In this document: piece after piece, positions 9,149 to 17,600 of the stretch
Position numbering within the stretch: position 1 is the stretch's first letter
Layout of the letters: each line of letters starts with the position of its first letter
Notes under the pieces: generated by a model
Told to the model about the DNA's origin: nothing
The model's input: only the letters and a program-made list of their open reading frames with translations
Database searches by the model: none
Assembly (NCBI GenBank): GCA_012840975.1
Contig: DUVP01000035.1
Span: forward strand, 42,946-106,945
Origin: Mogibacterium sp.
GTDB lineage: Bacteria; Bacillota; Clostridia; Peptostreptococcales; Anaerovoracaceae
Length of the DNA stretch: 64,000 nucleotides
Reading direction: 5' to 3'
Translations under genes and position numbers: made by a program

Positions 9149-10080
9149 TCTGGCGCCCTCAATAGAATCTCTTCTGCCTCTTCAATAACTTCCTTTACAA
9201 TCTCAGCAGCCGGCTGTTCTTGCTTAACCATGCCGGCACTTTGTCCGGAAAGAAAACAACCCTTAACGTTATCGCCTTCCTGAACAGCCAGACGCAAAGC
9301 TCCGGTTCCCAGTTCTTCCAGTTCGTCATCCGGCATGCCGCCGTATTCCGCCTTGGAATAGTCTCTTGAGAACTGTGTCCTGAGACTACGCACAGGATGT
9401 CCCAGACGTTTACCTGTTACCATCGTGCAAAGATCGCCGGCTTTAATTATCTTTTCTTTATATACAGGGTGAATATTGCATTCATCCGCACTGAGGAAAC
9501 GGGTTCCCATCTGAATACCCTGAGCACCGAGCATAAAAGCCGCTGCGACTCCTCTGCCGTCTGCAATACCTCCTGCTGCAATTACCGGTAAATCGGTAGC
9601 ATCACAAACTTGAGGAACAATGACCATAGTTGTAAGCTCGCCTACATGTCCGCCGGCTTCTCCGCCTTCCGCAATCAGAGCGGATGCACCGATTCGTGTC
9701 ATAAGCTTTGCCATTCCTACGGAAGCAACTACCGGAATTACCTTTATTCCGGCTTCCAGCCAGGCCTTCATGTATTTGGACGGATTACCCGCACCGGTAC
9801 TTACAACTTCAATTTTTTCTTCTATAACCAATTCAGCCACTTCATCCGCAAAAGGACTCAGCAGCATAATATTTACGCCAATAGGTTTATCGGTGATATT
9901 TCTGGCAATTTCGATCTGCTCTTTTACATAGCCGGCCGGAGCATTTCCTGCTCCGATAAAACCGAGGCCGCCGCCATTTGACACGGCTGCGGCCAGCTTA
10001 CCGTCTGCAATCCAAGCCATACCACCCTGAAAGACCGGATATTCAATACCCAGCATCTCGCAAATAGATGACTTAAGCAT
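9136..10080 (-). CDS. fabK: Enoyl-ACP reductase II, FMN-dependent
   Basis: 314 residues from ATG at 10080, 4 bp after acpP; an upstream in-frame ATG lies inside acpP and was not chosen. The protein is a TIM barrel of the nitronate monooxygenase/FabK type: PVFQGGMAWIADGKLAAAVSN at the start, IAEGGEAGGHVG and AAGGIADGRGVAAAFMLGA for flavin and phosphate binding, then GTRFLSADE. FabK reduces the 2,3 double bond of enoyl-ACP and replaces FabI in many Firmicutes, which would make the host insensitive to triclosan (family knowledge, not tested here). Confidence 0.94.
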   Translation of the reverse strand: MLKSSICEMLGIEYPVFQGGMAWIADGKLAAAVSNGGGLGFIGAGNAPAGYVKEQIEIARNITDKPIGVNIMLLSPFADEVAELVIEEKIEVVSTGAGNPSKYMKAWLEAGIKVIPVVASVGMAKLMTRIGASALIAEGGEAGGHVGELTTMVIVPQVCDATDLPVIAAGGIADGRGVAAAFMLGAQGIQMGTRFLSADECNIHPVYKEKIIKAGDLCTMVTGKRLGHPVRSLRTQFSRDYSKAEYGGMPDDELEELGTGALRLAVQEGDNVKGCFLSGQSAGMVKQEQPAAEIVKEVIEEAEEILLRAPEWVK

Positions 10081-10084
10081 GGCT

Positions 10085-10306
10085 CTAACCCTGCTTACTC
10101 TGGATAAATTTGTCCAGCTCATCTACAGTTTCTATCTTCTGATCAAGTTCGATTTCCATATCGATTTCATCTTCAAGATTCATGATAAGCTCTACTGTAT
10201 CAAGAGAGTCTATACCAAGATCAGCGAACTTGCTTTCAGGCTTTACATCAGCAACATCACAACCTGTACGTTCTGAAACGATTTTTGCTATAACATCAAA
10301 ATACAT
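10085..10306 (-). CDS. acpP: Acyl carrier protein
   Basis: 73 residues, acidic, with the phosphopantetheine attachment site in [11 protein letters not shown] (S34). It is the first gene of the fatty-acid operon and carries the growing chain between the Fab enzymes. A GGGAGG site lies 8-14 bases upstream of the start. Confidence 0.95.
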   Translation of the reverse strand: MYFDVIAKIVSERTGCDVADVKPESKFADLGIDSLDTVELIMNLEDEIDMEIELDQKIETVDELDKFIQSKQG

Positions 10307-10357
10307 AATAAAATGCCTCCCAAAAATTATTTTTCAAACAGTTCTAACCCATTTGCT

Positions 10358-10371
10358 GGTATAACTATACC
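10358..10371. promoter_or_regulatory. Inverted repeat GGTATA-GT-TATACC before acpP
   Basis: A perfect 6-bp inverted repeat (read on the minus strand) about 52 bp upstream of acpP. It overlaps the best candidate -10 sequence (TATAGT), so a bound protein would compete with RNA polymerase. It does not match the FapR or FabT consensus sequences that I know. Confidence 0.35.
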
Positions 10372-10378
10372 GACCTTC

Positions 10379-10417
10379 CGTTCCCTCAAACCGGCTTCAC
10401 CGTTCCTCGAGCGTTCC
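10379..10417 (-). repeat. Helically phased GGAACG direct repeats upstream of acpP
   Basis: On the minus strand GGAACG occurs at 10412-10417, 10401-10406 and 10379-10384. The spacings are 11 and 22 bp, that is one and two helical turns, so all copies face the same side of the DNA. They lie directly upstream of the candidate promoter region of the fatty-acid operon, where an activator would bind. Confidence 0.45.
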
Positions 10418-10440
10418 ACTTTTGAAAATTTTGCACAAAA

Positions 10441-10483
10441 AAACAACCTTTTTGGGCTCACCCCATTGTATAGGCTGTTTTTT
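10441..10483 (-). terminator. Rho-independent terminator after the metallophosphoesterase gene
   Basis: Minus-strand stem AACAGCCT paired with AGGTTGTT (one G-T pair) followed by a run of seven T. It lies 12 bp past the stop codon of the phosphoesterase gene and insulates the fatty-acid operon. Confidence 0.65.
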
Positions 10484-10495
10484 ACTTTAGTTGAT

Positions 10496-11668
10496 TTATT
10501 GTTTTCTTTTTATAGTTTGTGTTCCTTCAATCCGCTTGCTGTAATATTTCTCCGGAATTAATCCTCTGTCATTTTTGTAAGGATTAACCCTTCCCTCATC
10601 GGAAAGCTGATGTTTCCCGTCAGTACTGTAACGATTCAAAAGAATTTTATCATCGTAGATTTCTATCAGCATAACGGTCAAAGTGTCATCCGTCACATCA
10701 TAGTCATCCTTCGTACCGTTGCCTATCTCTGTAATAGAACAATTCATATAATAACCGACATATCCTGCATTTGCATATGTGAAGTTAAGCTTTCTTTCAG
10801 TAAATTTGTCAGTGGTCAAATCCATGTCGTTAAATTCCGGAATCAGTACTATGTCACCCGGCGACTTATAAGCACAGCTACCGCCCATGTAGGCATCCCA
10901 TCCTTTGGAATGATTATGTCCGAAGAGATATATTATATCGAGGTCTTTTCCCGCTTCGTTCGCCACATCGAATATCAGCGATGAGTATATATTGTCCCCC
11001 GTAGTATGAAGCGATGATGTCCTTCCCGTATAGTGCAAAGGCACATGACCGGCTATAATAACAGGTCTTTTTTCACTTCTTTCTATCAGCATATCGAAAC
11101 AGTCTTTCATATCCTTGGAGGATTCTTCTACCTTCTGAAGCGTGCCTGTTTCTCTTCCCTGTTTCCACGGGAAGTCTTCCTGTGTGTTTAATACATATAT
11201 TAAATATTCATCAAATTCATGCAAACCTGATTCTGTAATGGAGTCTGTCAACGAATCGTGATTTCCCTGTACGAACACCAATCTGTCGCCGGTCAAATCC
11301 GGGAACACCGATTTTGAGATGTTTCTGATCTCTTTAATTGCATCGTCCGGGTTGACCTGGTAATCGTGAAGCTCTCTGTCATTGCTGTAGTCCCCGCACA
11401 TAATAAAGCAATCCGGTTCTTTCCCGTCTTTTTCTACAGCCTGCATTATCTCTTTAAGGGTTTCTTTAGGCGGTGGAAAACCTTCTTCCTGCTGGTAGTC
11501 GGTCGCTGTCATTATAATAGTATTAGGATTTGTCCCCGAATTTCCAGTTTCTTTCTTTTCTGCGGATTTGCCCTTACCGATATAAGTTACAAGAAAACCT
11601 ATCAGCACGGCAAATGTCACAATCAATACTATAGTAAATATTCTTTTAAATTTTCTTTTATTTTTCAT
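10496..11668 (-). CDS. Membrane-anchored calcineurin-like metallophosphoesterase
   Basis: 390 residues from ATG at 11668. An N-terminal hydrophobic helix after a lysine/arginine-rich start (signal anchor) suggests an extracytoplasmic enzyme. The metallophosphoesterase motifs are in order: MCGDYSND, VQGNHDS, IIAGHVPLHY and LFGHNHSKG, which supply the two-metal site. The substrate is unknown. A TATAAT box (11678-11683) sits only about 10 bases before the ATG and no ribosome binding site is visible, so the mRNA may be nearly leaderless. An in-frame ATG at 11689 would lie within the promoter. The gene stands alone between the fatty-acid operon and the symporter. Confidence 0.85.
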   Translation of the reverse strand: MKNKRKFKRIFTIVLIVTFAVLIGFLVTYIGKGKSAEKKETGNSGTNPNTIIMTATDYQQEEGFPPPKETLKEIMQAVEKDGKEPDCFIMCGDYSNDRELHDYQVNPDDAIKEIRNISKSVFPDLTGDRLVFVQGNHDSLTDSITESGLHEFDEYLIYVLNTQEDFPWKQGRETGTLQKVEESSKDMKDCFDMLIERSEKRPVIIAGHVPLHYTGRTSSLHTTGDNIYSSLIFDVANEAGKDLDIIYLFGHNHSKGWDAYMGGSCAYKSPGDIVLIPEFNDMDLTTDKFTERKLNFTYANAGYVGYYMNCSITEIGNGTKDDYDVTDDTLTVMLIEIYDDKILLNRYSTDGKHQLSDEGRVNPYKNDRGLIPEKYYSKRIEGTQTIKRKQ

Positions 11669-11724
11669 AACGACTTGATTATACCGCAATTTGAGGGTTA
11701 ATAATATCTAATCTACCTAAGTAT

Positions 11725-11751
11725 GGCTATCCAAACTTATTTGATAAGCCC
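11725..11751. repeat. IS-tip-like palindrome; direct-repeat partner of 14539-14559
   Basis: GGCTATCCAAA followed closely by TTTGATAAGCC forms an imperfect palindrome. Its first 11 bases equal the outer tip of the IS remnant at 13268. Its right part (11731-11751) repeats with one mismatch at 14539-14559, just outside the other IS end; the identical core is TTATTTGATAAGCCC. The symporter gene and the IS remnant are thus enclosed by this repeat pair. Confidence 0.6.
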
Positions 11752-11788
11752 ATTTCTTAACAAAATTTTTTAAGATTTTTCAGTAAAT

Positions 11789-13168
11789 TTATCCCCAGAA
11801 AGAAGTAATCTGTCCGTAAACTATCATAGCCATGAATACCGGACCAAGATACTTTATGCAAAAGTCGAAGAATTTCTTTGTTTTGAAGTCAGATCCTTTT
11901 CTGATTTCATCATCGATATACCCGGGAGCAATCCAACCGATAAGGATAGCCATAATAAGCCCGGTAAACGGCATAAGAATACCTTCCGCAACAGCATCCC
12001 ATACGCTAAGTACATCCGACTGTCCGAGAATATGGAACCAGGAGACAGTATCGGAAGCACCAAGGCAGTCAAGAGTAGTTAAGGAGTTACCGAACAGTGC
12101 CCAGGCACCCATTAACACTGTAACTGTAAATCTGTTGGCAGACTTGCCTGACTTGATTCTGCTGTCAAGAATAGCAGAAATACCGCCTTCCATCATTCCG
12201 ATGGATGAAGTAAGTGCTGCGAAGAAAACAAGAAGCCAGAACATGAATCCGAAGAATGCTCCGCCTGCCATCTCATTGAAAACAGTCTGCATTGAGATAA
12301 AGAGAAGTCCAGGACCTGCACCGGGCTCGATTCCGAATGCAAAGCAAGCAGGCATTATTGCAAGAGATGCAAGAAGTGCTGCAGTTGAGTCCCCGATTAC
12401 GATAATAAGACCGTTCTTTTCAAGATTCTGTGAGCGGTCAAGATATGAACCGTATGCAATCAAACAACCTGAAGCAAGTGATAATGAGAAGAACATCTGA
12501 CCACCTGCAAGTGTAAGAGTATCAAAGAAACCGCGTGCCGTTGACATCCCTTCAAAATGAGGCTTGAAAAGGAATGTAAGACCGTCTCCTGCACCAGGCA
12601 GTGTACTTGATCTGATTGCGATAACTAATAGCATAATAAACAGAGCCGGCATTGCAACTTTGCAGAATTTCTCAATACCGCCGGATACTCCACCAAGAAC
12701 TATAATTACTGTAAGTACAAGGAAAATAATCATCCAAATCATTCCCTGAGCACCATTGCTGAGCAGTGTTACCTCAAAGAATCCCATAGGATCAACCTTG
12801 CTTCCCGTAAAAGCTTTTACTGAATAAACCAGATATTTTGTAATATATCCACCGAATGTACAGTAAAATGCAAGCAGGAAGAAAGGGACTACAGTCTGTA
12901 GTACTCCGTTAAATTTAAATGCAGGATGAATTTCCTCATAAGCTTGAATTGCAGCTTTCTGAGACTTACGTCCGATTGCAATTTCTGAAATCATCAGAGG
13001 ATAGCCAACTGCAACACAAAGAATTACATAAAGGATGAAGAAAGCAAAACCGCCGCCAACTCCAACCTTATAAGGGAAGGACCACAAGTTTCCCAGACCA
13101 ATGGCAGAACCTAAAGAAGCCATAAGGAAACCGAAATTAGAATTAAATTGACCTTTACTTTGTTCCAT
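11789..13168 (-). CDS. Sodium:neurotransmitter symporter family (NSS/SNF) transporter
   Basis: 459 residues with 11-12 hydrophobic helices. The first helix carries the NSS signature (LGSAIGLGNLWSFPYKVGVGGG), whose unwound part binds Na+ and substrate in LeuT/MhsT. Bacterial members import amino acids with sodium; the specific amino acid cannot be assigned (tryptophan, tyrosine and branched-chain types exist). Ribosome binding site GGAGG is 12-16 bases upstream of ATG 13168. It is a single-gene unit with its own promoter, next to an insertion-sequence remnant. Confidence 0.92.
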   Translation of the reverse strand: MEQSKGQFNSNFGFLMASLGSAIGLGNLWSFPYKVGVGGGFAFFILYVILCVAVGYPLMISEIAIGRKSQKAAIQAYEEIHPAFKFNGVLQTVVPFFLLAFYCTFGGYITKYLVYSVKAFTGSKVDPMGFFEVTLLSNGAQGMIWMIIFLVLTVIIVLGGVSGGIEKFCKVAMPALFIMLLVIAIRSSTLPGAGDGLTFLFKPHFEGMSTARGFFDTLTLAGGQMFFSLSLASGCLIAYGSYLDRSQNLEKNGLIIVIGDSTAALLASLAIMPACFAFGIEPGAGPGLLFISMQTVFNEMAGGAFFGFMFWLLVFFAALTSSIGMMEGGISAILDSRIKSGKSANRFTVTVLMGAWALFGNSLTTLDCLGASDTVSWFHILGQSDVLSVWDAVAEGILMPFTGLIMAILIGWIAPGYIDDEIRKGSDFKTKKFFDFCIKYLGPVFMAMIVYGQITSFWG

Positions 13169-13216
13169 TTGTTATAAAACCTCCATATTTGTTTTGTGGT
13201 AGACACAACTTTTCAG

Positions 13217-13245
13217 AGTATACAGATTGTAGTAAGTTAAGTCAA
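13217..13245 (-). promoter_or_regulatory. Promoter of the NSS transporter
   Basis: TTGACT (13240-13245), exactly 17 bases, TATACT (13217-13222) on the minus strand, a near-consensus vegetative promoter. The IS tip begins 23 bp upstream of the -35 box. A TTGTG/CACAA mini-hairpin lies in the ~40-nt leader. Confidence 0.75.
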
Positions 13246-13270
13246 TATTAGATTTAAATAGAGAAATGGC

Positions 13271-13289
13271 TATCCAAAAACAATTGGGG
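13271..13289 (+). repeat. Left terminal inverted repeat of the IS
   Basis: 19 bases identical to the reverse complement of 14517-14535. The outermost bases are GGC on the left and GGTT on the right side, so the tips have diverged slightly. Confidence 0.85.
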
Positions 13290-13383
13290 GCAGTAAAAAA
13301 ACGAAATAAAGTTTGGGGGATGCCCTTTTCAGCTACCTTTTTTGGGGCTAACTTTGGGGGATTAAAGTGAATATCCAAAAATA

Positions 13384-13419
13384 ATAGAGGACAGCATAGT
13401 TAAAATGTTGCCCTCTATT
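13384..13419 (+). other. Hairpin near the left end of the IS
   Basis: A 12-position stem (AGAGG, mismatch, then CAGCAT against its partner with one G-T pair) lies between the IS left end and the transposase start. Such structures in IS ends often block translation from outside transcripts. That role is inferred. Confidence 0.4.
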
Positions 13420-13476
13420 TCTCTCTTCTAATATCATTGATTTGGCTTAAAACAATAAAAAGAAGGGAGTTTTTCT

Positions 13477-14336
13477 ATGGAAGATAATACCATAAAGTAC
13501 TTAAACTTTGAAGATTCGAACCTTGAGGTCATATCTCAAAGGATTGAAAAAAGAAAGAGAATATTAACTCTATAAAAAAGAATTGAAGCACACTTCTGTC
13601 CAATATGCTCTTATCGAATGCATTCTAAGGGAATCTATCCAAGAACCGTTAATCATCCTGTTATGCAAGATGGATTGCAGCTAATATTAGTTGTCAACCA
13701 GCGACGATGGCAGTGTACAAACCCGGTATGCAGACATATTGTTACAGATGAATTTTCTTTCGTTGAAAAATATAAACACAACACAAAGCTTGCAGATATT
13801 CTAATAGTTGATGCTTTTAGAGATTCCAGTCTTGCAGCAGCACACATAGCACATAAGTTCAATGTTTCAGACACATATGCATTAACAACTTTTTCCAAAT
13901 ATGTCGACATGCACAGAAGACCCATGACTGAAGCAATTTGCATTGACGAGGTGCATGTTGAGGTCTCTAAAGTTTGTAATTACGCACTTGTTATTCAGGA
14001 TTTTGTAACCGGTGAGCCTATTGACATGATTGCGAACAGAAGAAACGAGATTACCGAACCGTACTTTACAAATTTACCGACTGCTGAAAAGAACAGGGTG
14101 AGGTATCTTGTATCGGATATGTATAAGCCCTACATAGCTTATGTGGAAAAATATTTCTCCAATGCAATATCTGTAGTCAATCTTTTCATGTAATCAAACA
14201 CATTAACAATAAACTCAGAAACTATCTTAGAAAGCTTGCCAATAGTATCAGGAATCGAGATTTACAGCAGCATATCCAGCGAGAAGTACACTTTAATAGG
14301 AAGCTCAAATGCTGGCTACTCCGCTTTCGCCCGTAA
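13477..14336 (+). pseudogene. ISL3-family transposase, inactivated
   Basis: The frame starts at ATG 13477 behind AAGAAGGGAG, is stopped by an in-frame TAA at 13573-13575 (codon 33), continues in the same frame through 14180, and then needs a +1-type shift (one base lost near 14178-14181) to read DSFHVIKHINNKLR, the conserved ISL3 segment. A zinc-finger-like CPIC...CTNPVC region, an aspartate in CIDEVHVE and another in VVDSFHVI correspond to the DDE core. The reading frame then ends at 14334-14336 without the third acidic residue, so the C-terminal third is missing. It cannot encode active transposase. Confidence 0.88.
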
Positions 14337-14402
14337 AGTATCAGGTTAGAACCGGGATAAAGAGAGGTAAGTATAAGAAAAAAACCTCTAAATAATCTAA
14401 AT

Positions 14403-14447
14403 AAATTGAGGAAACCAGATTTTTCATGTCTGATTTCCTCAATTTTT
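14403..14447 (+). terminator. Terminator after the transposase remnant
   Basis: A stem of about 16 bp with one mismatch (AAATTGAGGAAA ... TTTCCTCAATTT) followed by TTTTTAATAG in plus direction, inside the IS right end. Confidence 0.7.
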
Positions 14448-14516
14448 AATAGTCTTTTTTAGGTCTCTTCAGCCCCCCAAATTTATTTGGAATTTTCCGG
14501 AGCCCCCAAACTTAAA

Positions 14517-14535
14517 CCCCAATTGTTTTTGGATA
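14517..14535 (-). repeat. Right terminal inverted repeat of the IS
   Basis: Reverse complement equals 13271-13289 over all 19 bases. Confidence 0.85.
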
Positions 14536-14633
14536 AACCCAAATTTATTTGATAAGCCCTCTTTTGGCTTTAGCTTTGAAGTTTTACTTTTTCTTAAAGC
14601 TTTTCAGCTTTCCTAACATATTAATTAACCTTT

Positions 14634-17600
14634 TTAAAAATGATTTTTCCTTCTTCTTAATCCTAAGACTGTTAGAAGTGATCCTGATAGCAGGGTTATT
14701 ATCGCATATAATGATAACATAGACTCATCTCCTGTTTTCGGACCTTTTGTTGAAGTTTCTTCAGATACTTCGATCTCTTCCTGATTATCAGGCTTTTCCG
14801 GATCTTCAGGATCTGTTGGTTTTTCAGGTGCTTGTGGCAGCTTTGTTGGCTTATATACATATGTTACATACAAATCTCCTTCTACAACAGTGCCGTTTGC
14901 TGCTGCTGAATCTTCTCCCATTCTGATAAATGTATAACCGTCAAACTCTTTTTGCTCAGTTGTATATGCTTCACCTTCCGAAGCATTTTCCTTTACTACA
15001 GCAGTGTCTTCTAAGACAATCCCGTCTTCTGCTACATATTTTACATAGACGTTTCCTGTTTTCAGCTCCGGCTTTTCTTCCAGCCTATATACATAAGTTA
15101 CGTACAAATCGCCTTCTACGACATTACCATTTGCCGCTGCTGAACCTTCTCCCATTTTCAAGAAAACATAGCCGTCAAACTCTTTTTGCTCAGTTGTATA
15201 ATCTTCACCTTCCGGAGCATTTTCCTTTACTGCAACAGCATCTTTTAAAACAGTTCCGTCTTCTGCTACATATTTTACATAGACGTTTCCAGTCTTTGGC
15301 TGCGGTTTTGCAAATTTCCAGGTTCCTACAAATTTCTCATCCGAATTATTTATTGTGACACTGTCCTTATCATAGGAATCAAATGTCCATGTGCCGCCGT
15401 CAACATCTACCGTTGGCTGTGAAGGTGCTGTAGGTGTTACGTCCGTGCCGTTAGCTATGTCGGTTTGATTCTCAGGCAGAAGAGCCTTGACTTTATCAGG
15501 AAGTTCCTTCCCTTCCGTACCTGAGACAAACTCATGCGTTACTTTATATGTCTTCATAATAAGACCGAAGTCTGCATCTAGGTTCTGCTGCCCTGATGCA
15601 AGCTTTATTTGGTCACTTATTTCCTGCTGACCATTACTTAAGCTGTAACCTGAAGGTACATCAATAGATACTTTATAACTACCCGGAGCTACCTCAAAAT
15701 AATACTTTCCGTCTTCTCCGGTAATTGCAGTTATATCTTTTCCCTCCTGGTCTTTTACAGGGTTGCCGTTTTTATCTAAAAGCCTTACTGTTACGCCTTT
15801 TTGCGGACTTTCCTCAGAATCCTGGATTCCGTCATTATTTATATCATTCCAAACATAATCACCAATTTTAGCAATCTTTTCCTTGTTGGTAACCACTATT
15901 CTAATATCATTTAATGTATAGTCATCTTGAAGTTTTCCACCGGAAATCTTAACGCTTCCATCAGGCTGTACCGTAAAGCTGTCGGTCTCTACTCCTGTTT
16001 CGGAATCCCCAACAAAAATCTTAAATGTCTTGTCATAATCTCCGGAACCTATACTTTCACTTATGGTGTATTTTCCGGCAGTTGTCAAATCTCCTACAAC
16101 GCTTTTCCCGCCACTTTTGAGTACTATGTCTTTTTTATAACTAGAGCCTTCAGGTCCGGTTACAGTTATCGTAAAGCTTTCATCGGCTAACTGTGCTTCT
16201 CCACCGTCAAAGCCCTTTAGATCTTTTTCCACAGTGTATTTTGTAGGATCAACTTCCGGAGATACCGCTTCCGCACTGGTTTCTCCAATCTTTTCATTGT
16301 TTGCGTTAAAAATATCTATAACGACTTCCGTCTTTCCGTTTGTTTTAAAAGTTTCACTAACGGACTTCTCCCATCCTTCTTCCACTGTCAAGGTATAAGT
16401 CAACTCTTCATAACGAGTATGAGGGTATTCATTCTTATCTACAATCTGTGACGGAGTTCCGATATCCCACTCAATATGCCCATTCGTCTCTCCCAATTCA
16501 AGATTCGGAGCTTTATATGTTGCAGTACCTCCTGTTACATTAATATCTTCAGGCTCTTTAAAGCCCTCGGTCATAATATCTTTCAGGATGGCATCACTTG
16601 TGGTATGCAATTCCATGTCTGCATATATAGAATCGATTGTATTTGAGAGGTTTGCTAATGTTGTCGGATAAAAATCACCCTCTGTAGCCATTCTATCGAG
16701 GTATGCATTGGTATCATCATCCGTTTCAAGACCTACAATATACAGACGGCTGAAATTTCCACTTTTTTTAATCTCATTTGCTTCAATTGCCGTGTTTTCT
16801 GCGATATCCCAATACATATGTCTGCCTTGTTGGTCTATTCCGTGAACAGCATATTTACTATCATATCCCCAGCCTATGCGGTTGATTATATTACTTCTAC
16901 CTGCTGCTGTATTAGGATCATCGTCAGTATATATAAAAGTCGAAGCAGGAATATTGCCGTTTGATACCAGTGCGTTCCTAGGAGCATATGTTGTACCTAG
17001 TTTTTGAAGGTTTGCTCCCTTATAGTAGGATTTACCGTTCTGAGTCACCTTTGTTGGGACAGTAGTAGAGCCGTCAGATGCATTTTGTACCGAGTCTCTG
17101 GAATGATCATAATCGCTATCCGATATAATACCGGTTTTCCAGTCAAATGCGTTGCTCAACCCACCTAATTCCTGAGACAGCTTGTCCATATCGACCTTAT
17201 ATCCTGCTGTCGGCCGTCCGTCGGTAATCAGGATAATTGCCCGATTTCTGATATTCTCCGTATCTTCCGCCTTTGCCGTTGCCATCTCAAGATTAGCCTT
17301 ATGGAGAGCCATCTGTGTAAAAGTTCCCCCTCCGGCACTCATGGCATTCACTTCGTCAGAAAGTATTTGCTTATTCGTTTCAAAACCGGTATGTTTTTTC
17401 CAGGAATTTGAATAATTTCCTGCTAAATATCCATATGAATACGAATGTAAAGCTATTTTGTGTGAAGAGCCGGCATACAGAATCTTATCTAGAAGAGCAT
17501 TAACCGTAGCTTTTGCGTCACTCATACGGTCCCCGGCCATACTGCCCGAACGGTCCACACTTATAAGGACATCAGTAGGAACATTTAAATCCTTATATTC

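Larger units (their letters stand above)
13268..14538. mobile_element. Decayed ISL3-type insertion sequence
   Basis: About 1.27 kb bounded by inverted ends that share the 19-base exact sequence TATCCAAAAACAATTGGGG (13271-13289 and, inverted, 14517-14535). Inside both ends are further same-direction TTTGGGGG-type motifs (left 13312-13319 and 13353-13360; right, inverted, 14503-14510 and 14473-14480). The transposase gene within is broken by a stop, a frameshift and a C-terminal deletion. No clear 8-bp target duplication could be seen. Confidence 0.8.

Noticed and set aside
10307..10440. FapR or FabT operator upstream of acpP
   Set aside because: No match to the consensus sequences of either regulator that I could recognise; the repeats present are different.
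13172..13378. Minus-strand ORF upstream of the symporter
   Set aside because: It lies across the IS end and the symporter promoter and has no family features.
14930..15358. Plus-strand ORF of 142 codons inside the adhesin
   Set aside because: Antisense shadow of the MucBP-like repeats, with no ribosome site and low-complexity leucine/histidine composition.
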